Shown here piece after piece: positions 5,108 to 8,775 of a stretch of 8,775 bases of DNA (position 1 is its first letter; each line of letters starts with the position of its first letter). This stretch comes from JACPHB01 sp964553885 (GTDB lineage: Bacteria > Patescibacteriota > Minisyncoccia > UBA10092), in NCBI GenBank assembly GCA_964553885.1, contig CAZKLP010000021.1, forward strand, positions 1 through 8,775, written 5' to 3'. The notes beneath the pieces are model-generated. The model had not been told where the DNA came from, searched no databases, and saw nothing but the letters and a program-made list of their open reading frames with translations. The translations under genes and the position numbers were made by a program.

Positions 5108-5173
5108 TGTCGTATAGTGGCAATATACTTCCTTGCCAAGGAAGAGCCGGCAGTTCGATTCTGCTCACCCGCT
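5103..5173 (+). tRNA. tRNA-Gly(GCC)
   Basis: The acceptor stem is GCGGGTG (5103-5109) with CACCCGC (5166-5172), fully paired, with discriminator T at 5173 as usual for bacterial tRNA-Gly. The anticodon stem is CTTCC/GGAAG with loop TTGCCAA, giving anticodon GCC at 5135-5137. The T arm is GGCAG-TTCGATT-CTGCT with one G-T pair. CCA is not encoded. Its 5' acceptor strand is shared with the palindromic element upstream. Confidence 0.95.
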
Positions 5174-5181
5174 CACTTTAC

Positions 5182-5206
5182 AAAAAAGCACCTTGGTGCT
5201 ATTTTT
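5182..5206 (+). terminator. Intrinsic terminator after tRNA-Gly
   Basis: AGCACC (5187-5192) and GGTGCT (5195-5200) form a short stem preceded by A6 and followed by ATTTTT. It would separate the tRNA from the following membrane protein gene. Confidence 0.65.
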
Positions 5207-5236
5207 GTTTTGTTCTTCCAAAAAATTTAAAATCGT

Positions 5237-5242
5237 AAGGAG
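5237..5242 (+). promoter_or_regulatory. Shine-Dalgarno site (AAGGAG) for a TTG start
   Basis: AAGGAG lies six bases before the TTG at 5249. This strong site decides the start codon. A possible weak promoter (TTGTTT at 5205-5210, 17 bases, TAAAAT at 5228-5233) lies just upstream. Confidence 0.75.
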
Positions 5243-5248
5243 AACGCC

Positions 5249-5650
5249 TTGAAAATACTGGGGTATTGGGTTCTGACTCTGGCAATAAGCATTGTCGTTA
5301 TGGCGGCTCTTTCCGGGCCGGTATTTTATCAGCGAGCTTTGGTTGAAACCGGAAGATTAGAGGTTTTGGGCTATCGATTCAATTCTATCTGGCCATTCCG
5401 CCTTGCTTTTTATCTTCAGTTTTTCCTGCTTTACGTACTGCTGACCATGGCCATATACTGGCTTTATGATAGGACCGATTGGTTTGGAGATAGATTGTGG
5501 ATTATCAGCTTAACTTTTCTTCTCGCAGATAGAATTACATCAACGTTCTGGATTTGGTATTTTAATAAGGAATTACCCGACACTTGGATGATTTTAGGAA
5601 TGATAGCTCTCGCGGGGTTTATGACTGTAAGTATGACACAACGCAATTAA
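5249..5650 (+). CDS. Uncharacterised four-helix membrane protein
   Basis: A 133-residue protein starting at TTG, supported by AAGGAG six bases upstream. Four hydrophobic segments are visible at about 4-26, 50-72, 82-104 and 112-128, with short charged loops such as Y-D-R-T-D-W-F-G-D-R between helices 2 and 3. It is rich in Trp, Tyr and Phe and has no cysteine. No domain family is recognised and no catalytic motif stands out; a small integral membrane protein of the cell envelope is the most that can be said. It has its own terminator (5659-5690) and sits between tRNA-Gly and rny without an obvious functional link. Confidence 0.72.
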   Translation: MKILGYWVLTLAISIVVMAALSGPVFYQRALVETGRLEVLGYRFNSIWPFRLAFYLQFFLLYVLLTMAIYWLYDRTDWFGDRLWIISLTFLLADRITSTFWIWYFNKELPDTWMILGMIALAGFMTVSMTQRN

Positions 5651-5658
5651 ATATTTTC

Positions 5659-5690
5659 ACCGCCGAGATGTGCGCCTCTGCGGTTTTTTT
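5659..5690 (+). terminator. Intrinsic terminator
   Basis: ACCGC (5659-5663) pairs with GCGGT (5680-5684), and after one mismatch GAG (5665-5667) pairs with CTC (5676-5678). The stem is followed by seven T (5684-5690). It ends the membrane protein gene just before the rny promoter. Confidence 0.65.
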
Positions 5691-5695
5691 ATTTT

Positions 5696-5724
5696 TTGAC
5701 AAAATAATTTTTATTTGTTATCAT
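5696..5724 (+). promoter_or_regulatory. Sigma-70-type promoter for rny
   Basis: Perfect -35 TTGACA at 5696-5701, exactly 17 bases, then -10 TATCAT at 5719-5724 (five of six). Initiation is expected near 5731, giving a leader of about 47 bases without a Shine-Dalgarno site. This is the best promoter match in the window. Confidence 0.75.
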
Positions 5725-5777
5725 ACAATCAATACTAAATTTAAATATGTTTAGTTTTCTAACTAACAACTACCAAT

Positions 5778-7307
5778 ATGGAACTCATTTACTTAGTTTA
5801 TACCATCGCTCCGGCTTTGGCGGCAGGAGCGGTTTTAGGTTACATTGTCCGCCAGCTTGTAGCAAAGAAAAACGCCAATTCAATAGAGGGCAGAATTAAG
5901 CAACAGCTTGAAGAAGCTAAAACTCAATCAAAAGAACTTTTGATTGATGCCAAGGATAAGGCGGTAAAAATACTTGAAGACACAAAAAATCAGGAGCGTG
6001 AAAGGCTCTCGCTTTTGGCGCGTCAGGAAGACCGCCTCAATCTTCAAATTAAAAAAGTTGAAGAAAAAGAACTGGGATTTGAAAATCTTCATAAAGATTT
6101 AGAACGCCAGGCGGGCGAGATAAAAGCCATCAGGCAGGAAACCGATGCTTTAAAGAAAAAAAGCGAAGAGGCGTTGGAGCAAGTTTCCGGTTTAAGCCGC
6201 GAAGAAGCAAAAACAAAATTATTGTCTCAAGTGGAAGAAGACAGTAAAGCAGATTTGATAATGGCGATTGTTAAGCTCGAAAAAAATCGGACCGAAGAGC
6301 TTGAAAAGAAAGCCAAAGAAATTATGACGGTGGCGGTTCAGCGTTACGCCCGGTCGCATGTGAGCGAAATTACCACTTCAACAGTAGCCCTTCCTTCCGA
6401 CGATTTAAAGGGCCGGATTATCGGCAAAGAAGGAAGAAACATACGGACTCTTGAAAAATTAACCGGAGTTGAGGTGATAGTTGATGAGACCCCGGAATCA
6501 ATTACTCTTTCTTCATTTGACCCGTTGCGCCGCGAGATTGCCAAGACCGCTCTTATAAAGCTTATGGCCGACGGCCGGATTCAACCGGCAAAAATTGAAG
6601 AAAAAGTTGAAGAAGCTAAAAAAGAGGTTTCTAAAAAAATTATGGAAGCCGGCGAAGCGGCATTATACGAAATGGGAATTTTTGACTTGCCTAAAGAAGT
6701 TGTCATGTTGCTTGGACGTTTGGCTTTTAGAACCAGTTACGGCCAAAATGTTTTGGTGCATTCCATTGAAATGGCGCATATTTCCAACATGATGGCGCGA
6801 GAGCTTGGAGCTAACGCCGATGTGGCTAAAAAAGGCGCGCTTCTCCATGATATTGGCAAAGCAGTTGACCATGAAATAGAGGGTACGCATGTAGAGCTTG
6901 AAAGAAAAATTCTCCAGAAATACGGCATTGACGAAGCGGTTATCAGGGCGATGGAATCGCATCATGAAGATTATCCTTTCGCGACGCCGGAATCGTTTAT
7001 CGTAACGGCAGCCGACGCTATTTCAGCGGGGCGGCCGGGCGCGCGCCGCGATACGGTTGAAAATTACGTTAAGCGCTTGACCAATTTGGAAAATATCGCC
7101 AATTCTTTTTCTGGAGTTGAAAGATCATACGCTATTTCTGCCGGTCGAGAAATAAGAATATTCGTCCATCCGGAAAAAATAGACGACCTGAAGGCATTGC
7201 AGCTTGCCAAAGAAATGGCGCGAAGAATTGAAAGCGAACTTAAATATCCGGGTGAAATTAAAGTCCATGTCATCAGGGAAACGCGGGCGGTGGAATACGC
7301 GAAATAG
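5778..7307 (+). CDS. rny: Ribonuclease Y
   Basis: RNase Y is a membrane-anchored endoribonuclease that starts decay of many mRNAs. The 509 residues show the full domain order: an N-terminal membrane helix (about 3-25), a long charged coiled coil (about 35-190), a KH RNA-binding domain with G-R-I-I-G-K-E-G-R-N-I-R at 212-223, and a metal-dependent HD domain with L-L-H-D-I-G-K (H357, D358) and a second H-H-E-D segment near 395. The length is close to the family norm of about 510-520. The N-terminus M-E-L-I-Y-L-V-Y-T is hydrophobic from the start, supporting the ATG at 5778. There is no Shine-Dalgarno site despite the strong promoter. The HU gene follows 58 bases downstream and may be co-transcribed. 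No palindromic insert is seen in this gene, unlike folD. Confidence 0.97.
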   Translation: MELIYLVYTIAPALAAGAVLGYIVRQLVAKKNANSIEGRIKQQLEEAKTQSKELLIDAKDKAVKILEDTKNQERERLSLLARQEDRLNLQIKKVEEKELGFENLHKDLERQAGEIKAIRQETDALKKKSEEALEQVSGLSREEAKTKLLSQVEEDSKADLIMAIVKLEKNRTEELEKKAKEIMTVAVQRYARSHVSEITTSTVALPSDDLKGRIIGKEGRNIRTLEKLTGVEVIVDETPESITLSSFDPLRREIAKTALIKLMADGRIQPAKIEEKVEEAKKEVSKKIMEAGEAALYEMGIFDLPKEVVMLLGRLAFRTSYGQNVLVHSIEMAHISNMMARELGANADVAKKGALLHDIGKAVDHEIEGTHVELERKILQKYGIDEAVIRAMESHHEDYPFATPESFIVTAADAISAGRPGARRDTVENYVKRLTNLENIANSFSGVERSYAISAGREIRIFVHPEKIDDLKALQLAKEMARRIESELKYPGEIKVHVIRETRAVEYAK

Positions 7308-7365
7308 TTTATGGTATAGTTTAGTTTGGTCGCTTCAATAAGTAAAATAATAAATTTTTAAATTT

Positions 7366-7638
7366 ATGAACAAAGACAAATTAGTTGATGTTGTTTCGGC
7401 GAAACTTGGTTCAACCAAGGCCGAAGCAGAAAGAGCTATAAACGCCACGCTTGATGAAATTACTTCCGCCCTGTCGCGGGGCGAAGAAGTGTCGCTGACC
7501 GGATTCGGTACTTTTGCCGTTTCATCAAGAAAGGCTCGACCGGGAGTTAATCCACGAACCGGCGAAAAAATCCAAATAGCGGCCGTTAAAGTTCCGAAGT
7601 TCCGGGCCGGAAAAAATTTGAAGGAAGCGGTAAGATAA
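7366..7638 (+). CDS. hup: HU/IHF-family nucleoid DNA-binding protein
   Basis: A 90-residue protein, the usual size for HU. It has the two N-terminal helices (M-N-K-D-K-L-V-D-V-V through about residue 37), the conserved G-F-G-T-F turn (46-50) and the DNA-binding beta arm with N-P-R-T-G-E (62-67), where P63 is the intercalating proline. The C-terminal K-V-P-K-F-R-A-G-K-N-L-K is typical. HU dimers bend and compact DNA without strong sequence preference. Whether it is closer to HU or IHF subunits cannot be decided by eye. It follows rny by 58 bases; a TATAGT at 7315-7320 could be a separate -10, but its -35 is poor. No Shine-Dalgarno site. A perfect palindromic terminator follows at once. Confidence 0.95.
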   Translation: MNKDKLVDVVSAKLGSTKAEAERAINATLDEITSALSRGEEVSLTGFGTFAVSSRKARPGVNPRTGEKIQIAAVKVPKFRAGKNLKEAVR

Positions 7639-7670
7639 AACAAAAAATCCCCCGCGGGGGATTTTTTGTT
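7639..7670. terminator. Perfect 32-base palindromic bidirectional terminator
   Basis: The whole segment is its own reverse complement: AACAAAAAATCCCCCG followed by its complement. It has A-tract and T-tract flanks on both strands, starting right after the HU stop codon, and serves convergent transcription from the minus-strand remnant at 7705-8025. Confidence 0.9.
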
Positions 7671-7677
7671 TATTAAG

Positions 7678-7699
7678 AAAACACCCGAAAGGGTGTTTT
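7678..7699. terminator. Second hairpin terminator with a GAAA tetraloop
   Basis: AAAACACCC (7678-7686), loop GAAA, GGGTGTTTT (7691-7699): nine perfect pairs. It lies just beyond the stop codon of the minus-strand dehydrogenase remnant and was probably that gene's own terminator. Confidence 0.75.
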
Positions 7700-7704
7700 A
7701 ATTT

Positions 7705-8025
7705 TTATCCGCGAAGCTGCCCAGCTTCTACAAGCCGCTTACCGGCATGAATGTAAGCGGCGGTTCCCATGCTTACCTTTTTAAATTTTATAACATCATT
7801 TACATAGAAACCATACTGGTTATAAATACCGCCTTTAGAATCGGAAACGCCGACAATCGTAAAACCGGCGTCATCAAAAAGTTTAGCGGCAATAGCGCCG
7901 GCATTACCAAAACCTTGGATCACGACATCGCCGATTTTAGGAAGTTTAAAATTTTTAAGCGCTTCAATAACGGTAAAAAATGTTCCTCGAGCTGTTGCTT
8001 CGTTGCGGCCCAAAGAGCTTGTCAA
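7705..8025 (-). pseudogene. Remnant of glutamate (Glu/Leu/Phe/Val) dehydrogenase, missing N-terminus and an internal segment
   Basis: The 106-residue frame begins T-S-S-L-G-R-N-E-A-T-A-R-G, matching the G-G-S-L-G-R-x-E-A-T-G-R-G that opens the nucleotide-binding domain of glutamate dehydrogenases. It continues with the Rossmann motif V-I-Q-G-F-G-N-A-G (residues about 35-43) and V-S-D-S-K-G-G-I-Y. After F-K-K it jumps to V-S-M-G-T-A-A-Y-I-H-A-G-K-R-L-V-E-A-G-Q-L-R-G and stops, which resembles the extreme C-terminus of the enzyme (M-R-T-A-A-Y-x-x-A-x-x-R-x-x-E-A-M-x-L-R-G). A complete enzyme has about 410-430 residues, so roughly 200 N-terminal residues (the substrate domain and catalytic lysines) and about 140-150 internal residues are gone. 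The only start is a TTG directly after an in-frame TAG. The tail DNA contains two inverted repeats. A short expressed Rossmann-like protein is possible but less likely. Confidence 0.75.
7713..7761. repeat. Two adjacent inverted repeats in the dehydrogenase remnant tail
   Basis: GAAGCTG (7713-7719) CC CAGCTTC (7722-7728), then GCCGCTTAC (7734-7742), ten-base loop, GTAAGCGGC (7753-7761). Both are perfect. They cover nearly all of the C-terminal segment (codons for A-A-Y-I-H-A-G-K-R-L and E-A-G-Q-L). Confidence 0.5.
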
Positions 8026-8028
8026 CTA

Positions 8029-8057
8029 TTTACAAATCACATTGTGTGAGTTATTAT
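8029..8057 (+). promoter_or_regulatory. Promoter for the 59-residue lysine-rich protein
   Basis: TTTACA at 8029-8034, 17-base spacer, TATTAT at 8052-8057; both match five of six consensus bases. It begins immediately upstream of the truncated end of the dehydrogenase remnant, so it may have arrived with the event that removed the N-terminal half. Confidence 0.5.
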
Positions 8058-8104
8058 AAGCACATTGTTATTTTTATAAACGGTTTTGGGAGAAAGAGTC
8101 GACA

Positions 8105-8284
8105 ATGAAAAAAGGTAAAGCAGTGTTCGTTGAAATAAAAAGTAAAAAGCCAATCGTATTTATTGAAGAAGGAAAAACCAAGCTGACTTCAAAAAAATAC
8201 GGCGTTTTCGTAAAAGAAATTATAAAATTAATAAAACAATATATAAAAGCAGTTGAAAAGAAGAAAAAGAAAGCCCGCAAATAG
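8105..8284 (+). CDS. Small lysine-rich protein of unknown function
   Basis: A 59-residue frame from the ATG at 8105 to TAG at 8284. It starts M-K-K-G-K-A-V-F-V-E-I-K, has a likely beta-hairpin (A-V-F-V-E-I ... K-P-I-V-F-I-E-E-G), then a helix (V-F-V-K-E-I-I-K-L-I-K-Q-Y-I) and a highly basic end K-K-K-K-K-A-R-K, so it would be strongly positive and could bind nucleic acid. No family is recognised. Support for a real gene: a promoter at 8029-8057, GGGAGAAAGAG at 8088-8098 as a possible ribosome binding site, and a terminator whose loop contains the stop codon. It occupies the space where the dehydrogenase gene would once have extended. Confidence 0.6.
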   Translation: MKKGKAVFVEIKSKKPIVFIEEGKTKLTSKKYGVFVKEIIKLIKQYIKAVEKKKKKARK

Positions 8285-8296
8285 GGCTTTTATTTT
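8270..8296 (+). terminator. Intrinsic terminator overlapping the stop codon of the small protein
   Basis: AAAGCCC (8270-8276) and GGGCTTT (8284-8290) pair around loop GCAAATA, followed by T-A-TTTT. The stop codon TAG (8282-8284) lies at the loop and right-arm junction, so a terminating ribosome would cover the hairpin. Confidence 0.65.
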
Positions 8297-8339
8297 GCCT
8301 AAAAATTTAAGTATCTTTACAACTGCGCTCGAACCTACT

Positions 8340-8488
8340 TTATCAAAAATTCCTGAACAAAGGAAGCCGCCCCGCCGCCGCGAGCTGATGCTCGCCACAC
8401 CACAGAAAAGTTTTGTTTGCGATTTTGATTGCCGCTCCCTCGCTTCCGGTGGACCGGCAGAGCGATTACGGGAAGGGTTTACCCCCAG
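8340..8488. repeat. Structured GC-rich intergenic block, probable repeat element
   Basis: The gap 8297-8546 has no credible gene. It contains several inverted repeats: TTCCT...AGGAA near 8350-8366; GCGAGC (8380-8385) TGAT GCTCGC (8390-8395); and a longer bulged stem with TCGCT (8440-8444) and CCGG (8446-8449) pairing with CCGG (8454-8457) and AGCGA (8461-8465) around TGGA, plus flanking CCC and GGG. Its GC content contrasts with the AT-rich DNA on both sides. It does not match any RNA family I recognise; a mobile or repetitive palindromic element or an unknown RNA is possible. Confidence 0.45.
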
Positions 8489-8517
8489 TTGACACAGGAG
8501 TGGATTGGGAGTAAGAT
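8489..8517 (+). promoter_or_regulatory. Promoter for the ArsR-type regulator
   Basis: Perfect -35 TTGACA at 8489-8494, 17-base spacer, TAAGAT at 8512-8517 (four of six). Initiation near 8524 leaves a short leader before the ATG at 8547. The leader has a loose TAAT ... ATTA symmetry at 8522-8539 that could be an autoregulatory operator, but it is weak. Confidence 0.5.
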
Positions 8518-8546
8518 TTAAGTAATTATGCAAGTGATTAACTAAT

Positions 8547-8775
8547 ATGCTGACAAAAGAACAGGTAAATAAAATAAAAAAAGGATTGTCGGACGAAAAA
8601 GACAGAATGCCTATCATTCTTGGCGCGTTAGGTGATCCGAGCAGATTTCGGATTTTTAAGTTGCTGATGGAGCACCACGATATTTGCGTGACGGATGTCG
8701 CAAATGTCTTTGATATTACGGTATCGGCGGCATCCCAACAGTTGCGGGTTCTAGAAATGCTGGAACTGGTCGAGA
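8547..8775 (+). CDS. ArsR-family winged-helix transcriptional regulator, partial
   Basis: The first 76 residues are in the window; the gene runs off the right edge. From the ATG at 8547 the protein has a charged N-terminal helix, then L-G-D-P-S-R-F-R-I-F-K-L-L (28-40), the standard helix 1 of ArsR proteins. D-I-C-V-T-D-V-A (45-52) corresponds to the E-L-C-V-C-D-L-A metal-binding helix of ArsR/SmtB, but only the first cysteine is kept. The recognition helix follows as T-V-S-A-A-S-Q-Q-L-R-V-L-E (58-70). Such proteins bind operator DNA as dimers and often release it on binding metal. With one cysteine missing, metal sensing here is uncertain; other ArsR-type proteins respond to redox or other signals. 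No Shine-Dalgarno site is seen. Confidence 0.85.
   Translation, partial: MLTKEQVNKIKKGLSDEKDRMPIILGALGDPSRFRIFKLLMEHHDICVTDVANVFDITVSAASQQLRVLEMLELVE

Noticed and set aside
4951..5238. 95-residue plus-strand open frame
   Set aside because: It runs through the palindromic element and the complete tRNA-Gly and has no protein-like features.
7705..8025. Complete small Rossmann-fold gene
   Set aside because: The only start is TTG right after an in-frame TAG, and both ends match separate parts of glutamate dehydrogenase, so a decayed remnant is the simpler reading.
8436..8475. Possible signal recognition particle RNA (a CCGGAAG motif on the minus strand)
   Set aside because: The flanking internal-loop bases of the SRP domain do not match; the stem is better explained as a simple bulged inverted repeat.
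8228..8617. 129-residue minus-strand open frame
   Set aside because: It is antisense to the 59-residue gene and the structured block, crosses the ArsR promoter and start, and reads as translated repeat DNA.
1..8775. CRISPR array or insertion sequence
   Set aside because: No regularly spaced direct repeats and no transposase-like frame were found on either strand.

Overview
This window looks like a chromosomal stretch from a Candidate Phyla Radiation (Patescibacteria, most likely Parcubacteria-like) bacterium. That placement is inference. It rests on short intergenic gaps, single tRNA genes scattered between protein genes with no encoded CCA, few Shine-Dalgarno sites, small membrane and secreted proteins with no clear family, and GC-rich palindromic repeats in otherwise AT-rich DNA. 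The standard bacterial code fits throughout. No rRNA, CRISPR array, transposase or phage gene is visible.

Layout. (1) 1-430: the first 18 codons of a minus-strand gene resembling an HtrA/trypsin-like protease, then tRNA-Arg(CCT) and tRNA-Ala(GGC). (2) 439-1238: a four-helix membrane protein and a small charged minus-strand protein, converging on a very strong terminator. (3) 1302-3038: a C-terminally membrane-anchored protein and a PgsA-like CDP-alcohol phosphatidyltransferase with a terminator. (4) 3111-4914, minus strand: an apparent operon of a secreted DUF5666-like protein, folD (1 nt after it) and tRNA-Phe(GAA) (15 nt after folD). (5) 5003-5650: tRNA-Gly(GCC), preceded by a palindromic repeat that overlaps its acceptor stem, then a small membrane protein. 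(6) 5696-7670: ribonuclease Y (rny) and an HU-type DNA-binding protein, ended by a perfect palindromic terminator. (7) 7705-8775: a minus-strand glutamate dehydrogenase remnant, a 59-residue lysine-rich protein, a structured intergenic block, and the start of an ArsR-type regulator running off the right edge.

How the genes work together. Most are housekeeping: phospholipid head-group synthesis, one-carbon folate metabolism, mRNA turnover, nucleoid structure and tRNA supply. No dedicated multi-gene pathway is apparent.

The most unusual signal is a set of GC-rich palindromic elements in tRNA leaders, in intergenic DNA and, in frame, inside protein genes. folD carries at least five inverted repeats. 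Four coincide with stretches that look like extra residues relative to ordinary FolD proteins, which recalls the Rickettsia palindromic elements. The glutamate dehydrogenase remnant is the second point of interest: it joins a Rossmann-core segment directly to what looks like the enzyme's extreme C-terminus, with no N-terminal half.
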